Source of the DNA: Afipia sp049747295 | Lineage (GTDB): Bacteria; Pseudomonadota; Alphaproteobacteria; Rhizobiales; Xanthobacteraceae | Length of the DNA stretch: 64,000 nucleotides | Assembly: GCF_049747295.1 (NCBI RefSeq) | Contig: NZ_JBMHJM010000001.1 | Coordinates: 2,604,001-2,668,000, forward strand | Reading direction: 5' to 3' | In this document: one piece after another, positions 54,738 to 63,137 of the stretch | Layout of the letters: each line of letters opens with the position of its first letter | Numbering within the stretch: the first letter of the stretch is position 1 | Program-made: the position numbers and the translations under genes | The notes under the pieces: model-generated | What the model was told of the DNA's origin: nothing | Seen by the model: the letters and a program-made list of their open reading frames with translations, nothing else | Database searches by the model: none

Positions 54738-55660
54738 GTGCAGCGCCGCGTCATTTCCTCGATCTGTTCGATGTTCCGACTGCGGAGTTGCGGTCGATTC
54801 TCGACGCCAGTGTCGCGATCAAGAAGCAGCTCAAGAGCAGCGCCAAGCCGGACAAGCCGCTTGAGGGCAAAACGCTTGCGATGATTTTCGACAAACCGTC
54901 GACGCGCACGCGCGTGTCGTTCGATGTCGGCATGCGCCAGCTCGGCGGCGAAGCGATCATGCTGACCGGCGCCGAGATGCAGCTGGGCCGCGGCGAAACC
55001 ATCGCCGATACCGCCCGTGTGCTGTCGCGCTTTGTCGATGCCATCATGATCCGAATCCTGAGCCACGATGCGCTGATGGAACTCGCAACCTATGCGACCG
55101 TCCCGGTGATCAATGGCCTGACACGCCGCTCGCATCCGTGCCAGGTGATGGCGGACGTCATGACGTTCGAGGAACATCTCGGCCCGATCAAGGGACGCAC
55201 CGTGGCGTGGACCGGCGATGACAATAACGTGCTGGCGTCATGGGCGCATGCGGCGGAGCGTTTCAGCTTCAATCTTCGCGTCGCGACGCCGCCGGAACTG
55301 GCGCCGAACAAGCTGCTGAAGGACTGGATCAAGTCGGTCAACGCACCGATCGTGCTGGGCACAAGCCCGGAAGACATGGTGCGCGGCGCGGACTGTGTCA
55401 TCACCGATACGTGGGTGTCGATGGGCGACAAGGACGGCGAACATCGCCACAACCTGCTCAAGCCCTATCAGGTCAATGCCAAGCTGATGTCGCTCGCCAA
55501 GCCAGATGCGATCTTCATGCACTGTCTGCCGGCGCATCGGGGCGATGAGGTCACCGATGAGGTGATCGACGGTCCGCAGTCCGTGGTGTTCGACGAGGCC
55601 GAGAACCGGCTTCATGCTCAAAAGGGCATTCTGGCCTGGTGCCTTAACGCGGTTGCGTGA
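54734..55660 (+). CDS. argF: Ornithine carbamoyltransferase
   Basis: 308 residues. Joins carbamoyl phosphate and ornithine to citrulline. The carbamoyl-phosphate site is Ser56-Thr57-Arg58-Thr59-Arg60 in DKPSTRTRVSF, the ornithine loop is DTWVSMGDKD, and the HCLPAHRG motif is near the C terminus. Starts within the argD stop codon (4-base overlap), making argD-argF one operon. A terminator-like hairpin follows 60 bases later. Confidence 0.96.
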   Translation: MSAAPRHFLDLFDVPTAELRSILDASVAIKKQLKSSAKPDKPLEGKTLAMIFDKPSTRTRVSFDVGMRQLGGEAIMLTGAEMQLGRGETIADTARVLSRFVDAIMIRILSHDALMELATYATVPVINGLTRRSHPCQVMADVMTFEEHLGPIKGRTVAWTGDDNNVLASWAHAAERFSFNLRVATPPELAPNKLLKDWIKSVNAPIVLGTSPEDMVRGADCVITDTWVSMGDKDGEHRHNLLKPYQVNAKLMSLAKPDAIFMHCLPAHRGDEVTDEVIDGPQSVVFDEAENRLHAQKGILAWCLNAVA

Positions 55661-55719
55661 TTTGGGCCTCTCACGGTCTCTTTTTCGCGCGGCGAAGTGA
55701 CCTATATAGGTGACGTGTG

Positions 55720-55751
55720 CTCCGGCAGATCTCCTGCGCTGCCGGAGTTTT
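55720..55751 (+). terminator. Terminator between argF and hslO
   Basis: ctccggca and tgccggag form an 8-bp stem with a 12-base loop, followed by TTTTAT. Confidence 0.65.
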
Positions 55752-55813
55752 ATGTTTCGCCGGTTTGAGCGTTCATCTGCTGCAAGCCAAATCCACCTCA
55801 TCAGAGAATGCTC

Positions 55814-56818
55814 ATGACGCTTGAGACCTCCGTCCGCGCTCCGTCAGCCACGCCTGTCGATGATGCCGTCCTTCCGTTCGAGGTGAGCGCGTTGGATGTG
55901 CGCGGCCGGTTGACGAAAATGGGGCCAGCCCTCGATGAGATTCTGACCAAGCATGACTATCCGGCGCCGGTCGGCAAGCTGCTTGGTGAGGCCATTGTGC
56001 TGACGACGCTGCTGGGCTCCTCGTTGAAGTTCAACGGGCGCTTCATTCTGCAAACACAGACCGACGGCCCGGTGTCGCTGATCGTGGTCGATTTTCATGC
56101 GCCTGACCGGCTGCGTGCCTATGCCCGCTTTGATGCCAGCAGGCTTGAGGCCGGCCAGGACTCCGCAGCTCTGCTCGGTCATGGTCATCTCGCCATGACT
56201 GTCGATCAGGGGGCGGATATGAGCCGCTATCAGGGGTTGGTCGCGCTGGAAGGCGGTAATCTCGAGGATGCGGCGCATGAGTATTTTCTGCGTTCAGAAC
56301 AGATCCCGACACGGGTGCGCCTTGCTGTCGGCGAAGAATTTCGCGGCGGTGACGGGCCAAAGCACCGTTGGCGCGGCGGCGGCATGCTGATGCAATTCCT
56401 TCCCAAGGCGCCGGAGCGCGCGCGGCAACCGGACCTGCACCCCGGGGATGCGCCGGAGAACGCCGTGGTGCATGAGGTGCCTGAGGACGATGCATGGGCC
56501 GAAGGGCAGTCGCTGTTCGGCACCATTGAAGACCTCGAGTTGATCGATCCTGAACTGTCAGGCGAACGCCTGCTGTTCAGACTGTTCCATGAGCGAGGTG
56601 TCCGGGTGTTCCCAACCCAGGACGTCCGTGCGCGGTGTTCCTGTTCGCGTGAGGCGGTGGCGGGGATGTTGTCCAGTTTCACGCCGGAAGACCGTGCCAG
56701 TATGGTGGAAAATAACCAGGTCGTTGTGACCTGTGAGTTCTGCAGTTCGGTCTACGAATTCACGCCGCAGGAAGCGGGCGTCGTGCCGGACGCCGGGACT
56801 GGGACGGCTCAAGACTAG
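55814..56818 (+). CDS. hslO: Redox-regulated chaperone Hsp33
   Basis: 334 residues. Holdase activated by oxidation of a C-terminal zinc centre: the four cysteines are CSC (RARCSCSREAVAG) and CEFC (VTCEFCSSVYEF). The N-terminal domain has LLGEAIVLTTLLGSSLKFNG and FILQTQTDGPVSLIVVDF. ATG 55814 is preferred over one two codons earlier because of the purine-rich site cagaga spaced better. It protects proteins under oxidative and heat stress in the cytoplasm. Length is slightly above the E. coli protein (292). Confidence 0.95.
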   Translation: MTLETSVRAPSATPVDDAVLPFEVSALDVRGRLTKMGPALDEILTKHDYPAPVGKLLGEAIVLTTLLGSSLKFNGRFILQTQTDGPVSLIVVDFHAPDRLRAYARFDASRLEAGQDSAALLGHGHLAMTVDQGADMSRYQGLVALEGGNLEDAAHEYFLRSEQIPTRVRLAVGEEFRGGDGPKHRWRGGGMLMQFLPKAPERARQPDLHPGDAPENAVVHEVPEDDAWAEGQSLFGTIEDLELIDPELSGERLLFRLFHERGVRVFPTQDVRARCSCSREAVAGMLSSFTPEDRASMVENNQVVVTCEFCSSVYEFTPQEAGVVPDAGTGTAQD

Positions 56819-56824
56819 AGGATA

Positions 56825-56851
56825 TTCGGTTCTGATTGAGACAGAACCGAA
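56825..56851. terminator. Hairpin between hslO and apaG
   Basis: ttcggttctg and cagaaccgaa pair perfectly around a 7-base loop, just after the hslO stop. The T-run is poor, but the position between convergent genes supports a terminator role. Confidence 0.6.
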
Positions 56852-56918
56852 GCTCTCACTTCTTGTTTTTGATGGGTTTTCTTCAGGCGCACCGGCCGCG
56901 GCTTGGCTCGAAAGCGCC

Positions 56919-57311
56919 CTAATTCAGGGTTCGCCTCAGGCCGGGGCTGTCGAGCGAAAACGCTGGAATGTCGATTTCAAATGGTTCGCCGTCCTCGGTG
57001 ACCATCTGATAGCTTCCGGTCATGAACCCCGACGCGGTCGAGAGCGGTACGCCACTGGTGTATTCGAACCGTTCTCCCGGCTCGAGGATCGGCTGCTCCC
57101 CAACGACACCTTCACCGTGCACCTCTTGGTTCCGGCCCGTTCCGTCCGTGATGATCCAATGTCGTGTTTTGAGCTGGACGGTTTCAGGCCCTGAATTCAC
57201 GATCACGATGGTGTACGCCCAGAAAAACCGCCCATCCTCGGTAGAGGAGCGTTCCGGCAGAAAAGTCGGCTCGACGATCACTTCGATCTGGCGGGTGACG
57301 GCGCGGTACAT
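56919..57311 (-). CDS. apaG: ApaG (DUF525) protein
   Basis: 130 residues. Fibronectin-III-like ApaG fold: MYRAVTRQIEVIVEPTFLPE, RFFWAYTIVIVNSGPETVQL, RHWIITDGTGRNQEVHGEGV and SGFMTGSYQMVTEDGEPFEI. The start is ATG 57311, since residues before it have no similarity. Linked in E. coli to cobalt/magnesium resistance; the biochemical role is not known. In related genomes apaG is often near metZ, which here lies 3 kb away beyond the opgC operon. Confidence 0.93.
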   Translation of the reverse strand: MYRAVTRQIEVIVEPTFLPERSSTEDGRFFWAYTIVIVNSGPETVQLKTRHWIITDGTGRNQEVHGEGVVGEQPILEPGERFEYTSGVPLSTASGFMTGSYQMVTEDGEPFEIDIPAFSLDSPGLRRTLN

Positions 57312-57428
57312 GGGTTGGTCCAAATCCGGTATTATCCCAGGATGCAAGGGCTTCCGCCCAACCATCCAACTGCCTTCAATACTAGCTCCGGTCTCAACGG
57401 CAAGATACGACCCGGAACGATCATTGTT

Positions 57429-57632
57429 TCACGCGGTTTTTATCCACCATGCTTCGGGAGGCGTGTCCATTTGAATGGTTGCAAATTGCGAGCCGTATTG
57501 ATCTTCCGTAAGACTGCGGAACGTGGTTTCCCAGACGGTGCCGAAATCGAATGACGTTCGTGACCCCCCAGATGACCGATCGGGCCGTCGCGGAGGTGCC
57601 GTCCATGAAGGTGACAGCACCGGTATCCGCAA
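57429..57632 (-). CDS. Possible small protein upstream of apaG (uncertain)
   Basis: A minus-strand frame of up to 67 codons ends in FGTVWETTFRSLTEDQYGSQ and TIQMDTPPEAWWIKTA. The second half has natural codon choice and protein-like sequence, but the first 25 codons are Arg/Pro/Ser-rich and overlap the opgC start by 28 bases. A GTG at 57620 is an alternative start. It could be a real small gene, or the 3' end of a gene cut by arrival of the opgC operon. No family recognised. Confidence 0.35.
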   Translation of the reverse strand: MRIPVLSPSWTAPPRRPDRSSGGSRTSFDFGTVWETTFRSLTEDQYGSQFATIQMDTPPEAWWIKTA

Positions 57633-58780
57633 GCGAGCGCGAGCTGCGTCTCGACCTCTTTCGCGGCATTGCCTTGTGGCTGATCTTCATCGATCACCTG
57701 CCGCCCAATATTCTAACGTGGTTCACAATCCGCAATTACGGATTCAGTGACGCGACCGAGATCTTCATTTTCATTTCCGGATACACGGCAGCGTTTGTCT
57801 ACAGCCGCGCCATGCTCGACCGCGGCTTCGTGGTCGCAAGCGCAAGGATTTTCAAGCGGGTCTGGCAAATTTACGTCGCGCACGTGTTTCTGTTCACGAT
57901 CTACCTTGCCGAGATTTCCTATATCGCCACGCGGTTCGAAAATCCGCTCTACGCGGAAGAAATGGGAATTCTCGATTTTCTCAAGCAGCCGGACGTGACG
58001 ATCGTGCAGGCGCTGCTATTGAAATTCCGTCCCGTGAACATGGACGTGCTGCCGCTCTACATCGTGCTGATGATTTTTTTGCCGCTGATCCTGTGGTTGA
58101 TGAAGCGCAGGGCGGACCTCACGCTGGCGCTCGCGGTCGTCCTCTACGCCATCACCTGGGAGTTTGACCTTTATCTTCCGGCCTATCCGAACGGCTTCTG
58201 GGCCTTCAATCCGCTCGCCTGGCAGCTATTGTTCGTCTTCGGCGCGTGGTGCGCCCTTGGCGGCGCGAAACGGATGGCGCGTATTCTTTCGTCGCAGATC
58301 ACGTTCTGGCTTTGCATTGCCTATCTTCTGTTCGCCTTCTGCGTGACTTTGACCTGGCACGTCCCACAGCTCAACATCTTCATGCCGCGCTGGCTGGAGA
58401 GCTGGATGTATCCGATCAACAAGACGGACCTTGATGTTCTTCGCTTCATCCATTTTCTTGCGCTGGCCGCGATTGTCGTGCGTTTCCTGCCGAAGGACTG
58501 GCCTGGCCTGAAATCGCCTTGGCTGCGCCCCGTTATATTGTGCGGCCAGCACTCGCTTGAAATCTTCTGTATCGGCGTCTTTCTGGCGTTTGCCGGGCAC
58601 TTCGTTCTGGCCGAGTTTTCCGGGGGCGCCTGGACGCATTTTCTCATCAGCGTTTCGGGGATCGTCATTATGTCCGCCGCGGCCTGGCTTTTTTCGTGGT
58701 ACAAGGCTGAGGTGGGTAAGAGCGGAAAACGGGCGAAAGCCGCAGAGGGCGATGCCGACCTCGCTGGAGGCGGATCATGA
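57605..58780 (+). CDS. opgC: OpgC-family membrane acyltransferase
   Basis: 391 residues, about ten helices. ATG 57605 is chosen because GGAGGTG lies eight bases upstream, over ATGs at 57551 and 57572. The first helix carries the acyltransferase-type motif RLDLFRGIALWLIFIDHLPP; others include FIFISGYTAAFVYSRAMLDR and LCGQHSLEIFCIGVFLAFAG. OpgC proteins add succinyl groups to osmoregulated periplasmic glucans from the cytoplasmic membrane, shown for Rhodobacter and Brucella-type relatives. The next gene overlaps by 4 bases, and all three proteins probably act on one glycan. Confidence 0.88.
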   Translation: MKVTAPVSASERELRLDLFRGIALWLIFIDHLPPNILTWFTIRNYGFSDATEIFIFISGYTAAFVYSRAMLDRGFVVASARIFKRVWQIYVAHVFLFTIYLAEISYIATRFENPLYAEEMGILDFLKQPDVTIVQALLLKFRPVNMDVLPLYIVLMIFLPLILWLMKRRADLTLALAVVLYAITWEFDLYLPAYPNGFWAFNPLAWQLLFVFGAWCALGGAKRMARILSSQITFWLCIAYLLFAFCVTLTWHVPQLNIFMPRWLESWMYPINKTDLDVLRFIHFLALAAIVVRFLPKDWPGLKSPWLRPVILCGQHSLEIFCIGVFLAFAGHFVLAEFSGGAWTHFLISVSGIVIMSAAAWLFSWYKAEVGKSGKRAKAAEGDADLAGGGS

Positions 58781-59547
58781 AGGCGGTACTGACTGCAGGT
58801 GTCATAGCGGCCCTTCTGAGCCTCGCTCCTGCACGGGCCGAGGATGCGCCAACCTGCACTGTGCCGTCCTATCTCATTGCCACTGAAAGCTCGCTCGCGA
58901 AGGTCGCCGCGGCCGTCAAAGCGGGCAAGCCGCTCAATATTCTCGTGGTGGGTAGCGGCTCATCTGCCCTGGCGGGGCCTGACGGTGCAAATGCGGCTTA
59001 TCCGGCGCGGCTGGAAGCGGCGTTGCGTGAGAAGCTCTCCAAATCCACCATCAACGTCAGGACTGATATCAGGGCGAAGAAGACCTCAGCGGAAGTGGCT
59101 GACAGCTTCGAGTCCCTTGTCGAAAAATTACCCGAGGACCAGAAGCCGGCTCTGGTGATCTGGCAAACCGGGACAATCGATGCGATGCGGTCGATCGATC
59201 CTGACGATTTCCGGACCGCGCTTGGTCATGGGGTTGATGCACTGCAAAAGGCAGGCGCGGACGCCCTCTTGATGAATTTGCAATACAGCCCACGTATGGA
59301 GACGATGCTTTCGGTCTCGCCATACAACGACACGATGCGGGTCGTCGCGCAGGAGCACGATATCCCGCTGTTCGATCGCTTCTCGATCATGCGCCACTGG
59401 AATGATGCCGGCGACTTCGATTTGTTCGGCCCGGTCCACGGCTTTGGCATGGCAAGGCAGGTTCACGATTGCATCGGCCGGTCGCTTGCGACGATGATCA
59501 TCGAAGCGTCGCGCATCAATCCGGCGGAGCTTGGGATGCAGCGTTGA
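58777..59547 (+). CDS. SGNH-like periplasmic protein, apparently lacking catalytic residues
   Basis: 256 residues. Signal peptide MKAVLTAGVIAALLSLAPAR (cut near 21). It aligns throughout with the next gene product: LNILVVGSGSSALAGPDG against VKIVAFGSSTTVGYGTSS, ALVIWQTGTIDAM against DLVIWQLGTNTVL, and FDLFGPVHGFGMA against IGDGLHMNDWGYA. The Asn of block III is Ile here and the Asp of block V is missing, while a Ser in block I and the His remain. It may be a non-catalytic paralogue or binding subunit. It overlaps opgC by 4 bases and the next gene by 1. Confidence 0.8.
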   Translation: MKAVLTAGVIAALLSLAPARAEDAPTCTVPSYLIATESSLAKVAAAVKAGKPLNILVVGSGSSALAGPDGANAAYPARLEAALREKLSKSTINVRTDIRAKKTSAEVADSFESLVEKLPEDQKPALVIWQTGTIDAMRSIDPDDFRTALGHGVDALQKAGADALLMNLQYSPRMETMLSVSPYNDTMRVVAQEHDIPLFDRFSIMRHWNDAGDFDLFGPVHGFGMARQVHDCIGRSLATMIIEASRINPAELGMQR

Positions 59548-60470
59548 TGCGCGTTAATTTTCGATCGGTTATTTCTTCGACAGTCATCGCCGCGTTCTTG
59601 TTGTTTCACCCTATTCAAGTGTTCGCGCAAACCGAAGCAGCGAAAACGGATGCGGCAAAGCCGCCCGTGCGGAAGGGGCTCGCAACAAAGGCTCTTGAAG
59701 CGGCGAAAAGTGCTGCGCGAGAGGCCGGTGATATTTTGAAGCGCGTTCCATGCCTGCCGGCCAAGGGGTTGACCGAGGTGCCGGGCTCGCTGCCGAGAGT
59801 TGCTCGCCGGATCGCGGCAGGCGACCCTGTGAAGATCGTCGCTTTTGGCTCGTCCACGACGGTGGGATACGGCACGTCCTCGCCGGCCTATACCTATCCG
59901 AACCGACTTCTGGAGCAGTTACGGAGAAAATTTCCGAGCGCCGATATCACGATCGTCAATCGCGGCATGGGCGGTCAGGACGCGCCCGAAATGATGAAGC
60001 GCTTCGATGCGGCCGTTCTCGCGGAGAATCCGGATCTGGTGATCTGGCAGCTTGGCACCAACACCGTTCTCCGCGGCGGCGCGGCGGACGTGGCCGCGAC
60101 CGCAGCTCTGCTCGAGGATGGCATCGCGCGGCTTCAGGCACGCGGCATCGATGTCGTGCTGATTGATCCGCAATACGTGCCTGCGATCACCGCAAAAGCC
60201 GAGAACGCCAACGCGATGGTGAAACTGCTCGCCGAGGTCGGAAAGCTCAAGCACGTTGCCGTGTTTCCGCGCTTCGAGGTGATGCGGCAATGGCATCAGG
60301 ACGAGAAAATGCCGTTCGACAAGTTCGTCATTGGCGACGGCCTGCACATGAATGACTGGGGTTACGCCTGCTTTGCGCAACTGCTCGGCGACACCATCAT
60401 CAAGTCGGTAGGGCAGGTGAAAGCCGGCGCCAATACCCCGACCAACGTTATGACATTTCGTCCGATGTGA
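59547..60470 (+). CDS. SGNH/GDSL-hydrolase-family periplasmic protein
   Basis: 307 residues. Signal peptide to about residue 28 (ISSTVIAAFLLFHPIQVFAQ), an Ala/Lys-rich linker to about 65, then the SGNH domain. Block I is VAFGSSTTVGYG with nucleophile Ser102, the glycine site is NRGMGGQ, block III is WQLGTNTV with Asn172, and block V is GDGLHMND with Asp264 and His267. All catalytic residues are present. It starts in the preceding stop codon (TGATG). In the context of opgC it may transfer or remove acyl groups on periplasmic glucans, as PatB/OafB-type SGNH partners do for other glycans; this is inference. Confidence 0.85.
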   Translation: MRVNFRSVISSTVIAAFLLFHPIQVFAQTEAAKTDAAKPPVRKGLATKALEAAKSAAREAGDILKRVPCLPAKGLTEVPGSLPRVARRIAAGDPVKIVAFGSSTTVGYGTSSPAYTYPNRLLEQLRRKFPSADITIVNRGMGGQDAPEMMKRFDAAVLAENPDLVIWQLGTNTVLRGGAADVAATAALLEDGIARLQARGIDVVLIDPQYVPAITAKAENANAMVKLLAEVGKLKHVAVFPRFEVMRQWHQDEKMPFDKFVIGDGLHMNDWGYACFAQLLGDTIIKSVGQVKAGANTPTNVMTFRPM

Positions 60471-60568
60471 GCGGGCACCGCCGTTGCATCGTTGTGGGGT
60501 GAGGTCGCTCGAAAGGTCAGGAGCGCGAGATGTTGCTTCTCGCACTCCTTACTCTGTCTGAAGAGGCT

Positions 60569-61777
60569 TTAAGCCTTTTCCAGCGCCGCCGTGAAATCCT
60601 CGATCAAGTCGTCGCGGTGTTCGAGGCCGGCCGAGAAGCGAATGAATCCCTCGCCGATGCCAAGCTCCGCGCGCACTTCCGGCGTCAGGCGCTGGTGTGT
60701 CGTGGTCGCCGGATGCGTCACGATGCTCTTTGAATCGCCGAGGTTGTTGGAGATCTTGGCAAGCTTGAGCGCGTTCAGTGTCCGAAACGCCGCGGCTTTA
60801 CCGCCCTTCACCTCGAAGCCGATCAAGGTTGATCCACCGCGCATCTGCTTCTTGACGATGTCAGCCTGCGGATGATCACTGCGGCCGGGATAGACCAGCC
60901 GCGAAATTTTCGGGTGCTTGGCCAGCACGTCCGCAAGTGCTGCAGCGGTTTCGGTCTGCGCCTTGACGCGAAGGCTGAGCGTCTCGAGTCCCTTCAAGAG
61001 CACCCAGGCATTGAACGGCGACATCGCCGGACCAGTCTGGCGCAGGAATGTATGGATGTGCTCCTGGATGAAGTCTTTCGACGACAGGATCACGCCGCCA
61101 AGGCAGCGTCCCTGGCCGTCGATGTGCTTGGTCGCCGAATAGACAACGGCGTCTGCGCCGAGGGCGAGCGGGCTCTGCCAGATCGGTGTCGCGAAGACAT
61201 TGTCCACGATCAGCCGTGCGCCGCCGCGATGCGCGATCTCTGCGACCGCGCTGATGTCGACCACATCGAGTGTCGGATTGGTCGGGCTTTCGAGGAAGCA
61301 GGTCTTCGTGTTGGGCTTCATCGCCTTCTGCCACTGGTCGAGGTCGTGACCATCAACCAGCGTCGACTGGATGCCGTAGCGGGGTAGTAGATCCTCGACG
61401 ACATAGCGGCACGAGCCGAACAAGGCTTTCGCGGCGACGACGTGATCACCGGCCCGCAGCGGTGCGAGGATCGCTGTGGTCACGGCAGCCATGCCCGTTG
61501 CGGTCGCGCGCGCGGCTTCCGCGCCCTCAAGCTCGACCATGCGCTGTTCGAACATCGAGACCGTCGGATTGGAAAACCGCGAATAGAGAAAGCCCGGATC
61601 GTGTCCGGTAAAGCGCGCTTCGCACTGTTCAGCGCTCTCGTAGATGAAGCCTTGAGTCAGGAACAGCGCTTCGGACGTTTCACCGTATTGTGAACGCAGT
61701 ACGCCGCCATGGACCAGGCGTGTTTCGGGCCGATAGGCATGGGATGGTTTGGAAGAGGGGACTTTCGCTTCAGACAT
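60569..61777 (-). CDS. metZ: O-succinylhomoserine sulfhydrylase
   Basis: 402 residues. PLP enzyme making homocysteine from O-succinylhomoserine and sulfide. The cofactor lysine is Lys217 (VVYSATKHIDGQGRCLGG), and YSRFSNPTVSMFEQR and DNVFATPIWQSPLALGAD are typical. The start ATG 61777 has GGAGG four to five bases upstream; an open frame 21 codons further back crosses that site. The SAM-II riboswitch and terminator in front set control by S-adenosylmethionine. Its product is the substrate of MetE, encoded at 4310. Confidence 0.95.
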   Translation of the reverse strand: MSEAKVPSSKPSHAYRPETRLVHGGVLRSQYGETSEALFLTQGFIYESAEQCEARFTGHDPGFLYSRFSNPTVSMFEQRMVELEGAEAARATATGMAAVTTAILAPLRAGDHVVAAKALFGSCRYVVEDLLPRYGIQSTLVDGHDLDQWQKAMKPNTKTCFLESPTNPTLDVVDISAVAEIAHRGGARLIVDNVFATPIWQSPLALGADAVVYSATKHIDGQGRCLGGVILSSKDFIQEHIHTFLRQTGPAMSPFNAWVLLKGLETLSLRVKAQTETAAALADVLAKHPKISRLVYPGRSDHPQADIVKKQMRGGSTLIGFEVKGGKAAAFRTLNALKLAKISNNLGDSKSIVTHPATTTHQRLTPEVRAELGIGEGFIRFSAGLEHRDDLIEDFTAALEKA

Positions 61778-61813
61778 GTGACCTCCGACGTGGCCACCCC
61801 TGAAGATGGACAC

Positions 61814-61848
61814 AAAAAAACCGGCCTGGATAAAATCCATGGGCCGGG
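61814..61848 (-). terminator. Regulated intrinsic terminator in the metZ leader
   Basis: In the transcript sense, ccggcc-catggat, loop ttt, atcca-ggccgg then seven T. It stands between the SAM-II aptamer and the metZ start, so it should be the off-switch element. Confidence 0.85.
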
Positions 61849-61865
61849 ATCACACTGTCCCCGGC

Positions 61866-61922
61866 CTGTTTAGCGAGTTATTTAACGTGGCTGCAAGCCG
61901 GCCGGCTCAAATGACCACGGGA
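61866..61922 (-). promoter_or_regulatory. SAM-II (metA-type) riboswitch upstream of metZ
   Basis: In the transcript sense the leader reads tcatttgagccgg, cttgcagccacgttaaata and then tcgctaaacagg, the conserved pseudoknot pieces of the SAM-II aptamer of alphaproteobacteria. The aptamer end lies about 90 bases before the metZ ATG and is followed by a T7-tailed terminator. High S-adenosylmethionine should stop transcription. Confidence 0.9.
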
Positions 61923-62030
61923 TAAGTCGTAGGCTTAGTCCTGCCCGCCCTTTCCGTCAAGCACCCCATCGGATACTCGATAAACTGTGTATTTTGCCGG
62001 CCGAGGAGCCTGGCAACCGAGGACTGAAAA

Positions 62031-63137
62031 GTGTCGTTTACGCTCGTTCCCGATGCGACTGGTATCCTCCCGGACCGCATGATTGCGGCGATGGCCGACG
62101 ACGGCCTGATCCTTCCGGAATATCCCTTCGTTGAAAGCCAGATCCAGCCGGCGAGCCTCGACCTGCGTTTGGGGAGCATTGCCTATCGTGTGCGCGCCTC
62201 GTTCCTGCCGGGACCGAACGCGACGGTTGCGGAACGCATCGACGAGTTGAAGCTGCACGAGATCGATCTGTCCGACGGCGCGGTGCTGGAAACCAACTGC
62301 GTTTATATCGTGCCGCTGCTGGAAAGCCTCGCGCTGCCGCCGAACATTCTCGCTGCGGCCAATCCGAAAAGCTCGACCGGCCGGCTCGATGTTTTCACGC
62401 GCGTGATCGCTGACGGGACGCGCCGCTTCGATATGATCGGCGCCGGATATCATGGGCCGCTTTATGCGGAGATCAGCCCGAAGACGTTCCCGGTGCTGCT
62501 GCGTGAAGGATCACGACTGTCGCAGATCCGTTTCCGCGTGGGGCATCCAACGCTCGATAGCGACGAGCTGGAGGCGCTGCACACCAAGGAGCGGCTTGTC
62601 GATATCGACAATGCCGATCTCGCCAATGGCGTCGCGGTGAGCGTGGATCTGTCCGGCGAGGGTTCCGATGGGTTTGTCGGCTATCGGGCCAAGCGCCACA
62701 CCGGCGTGGTGGATATCGACCGGCGCAGTGCCTACGCGGTCGGTGAATTCTGGGAGCCGATCCGCGCGCGGCCGGACCGCAGCCTGATCCTTGATCCCGG
62801 TGAGTTCTACATTCTCGCGTCCAAGGAAGCGGTGCAGGTGCCGCCGGATTTCGCTGCCGAGATGGTGCCGTTCGACCCATTGGTCGGTGAATTCCGCGTG
62901 CACTATGCGGGCTTCTTCGATCCCGGCTTCGGTTATGCCGGTGCCGGCGGTCAGGGTTCGCGCGCGGTGCTCGAAGTTCGTTCACGCGAGGTGCCGTTCA
63001 TTCTCGAGCACGGGCAGATCGTGGGCCGCCTCGTCTATGAAAAGATGCTGGGGCGGCCGGATGCGCTCTACGGTCAGCGCATTGCGTCGAACTATCAAGG
63101 CCAGGGCCTCAAGCTGTCGAAGCACTTCCGGGTCTGA
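62031..63137 (+). CDS. dcd: dCTP deaminase, long two-domain form
   Basis: 368 residues against 193 in E. coli. The N-terminal half has the active-site patch NPKSSTGRLDVFTRVIADG and YAEISPKTFPVLLREGSRLS; the C-terminal half repeats the fold (PFDPLVGEFRVHYAGFFDPG, EVRSREVPFILEHGQIVGRL). Tandem Dcd proteins of this length are usual in Rhizobiales, probably giving half the number of chains in the oligomer. It makes dUTP for thymidylate synthesis. Convergent to nothing; divergent from metZ across the riboswitch region. Confidence 0.93.
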   Translation: MSFTLVPDATGILPDRMIAAMADDGLILPEYPFVESQIQPASLDLRLGSIAYRVRASFLPGPNATVAERIDELKLHEIDLSDGAVLETNCVYIVPLLESLALPPNILAAANPKSSTGRLDVFTRVIADGTRRFDMIGAGYHGPLYAEISPKTFPVLLREGSRLSQIRFRVGHPTLDSDELEALHTKERLVDIDNADLANGVAVSVDLSGEGSDGFVGYRAKRHTGVVDIDRRSAYAVGEFWEPIRARPDRSLILDPGEFYILASKEAVQVPPDFAAEMVPFDPLVGEFRVHYAGFFDPGFGYAGAGGQGSRAVLEVRSREVPFILEHGQIVGRLVYEKMLGRPDALYGQRIASNYQGQGLKLSKHFRV

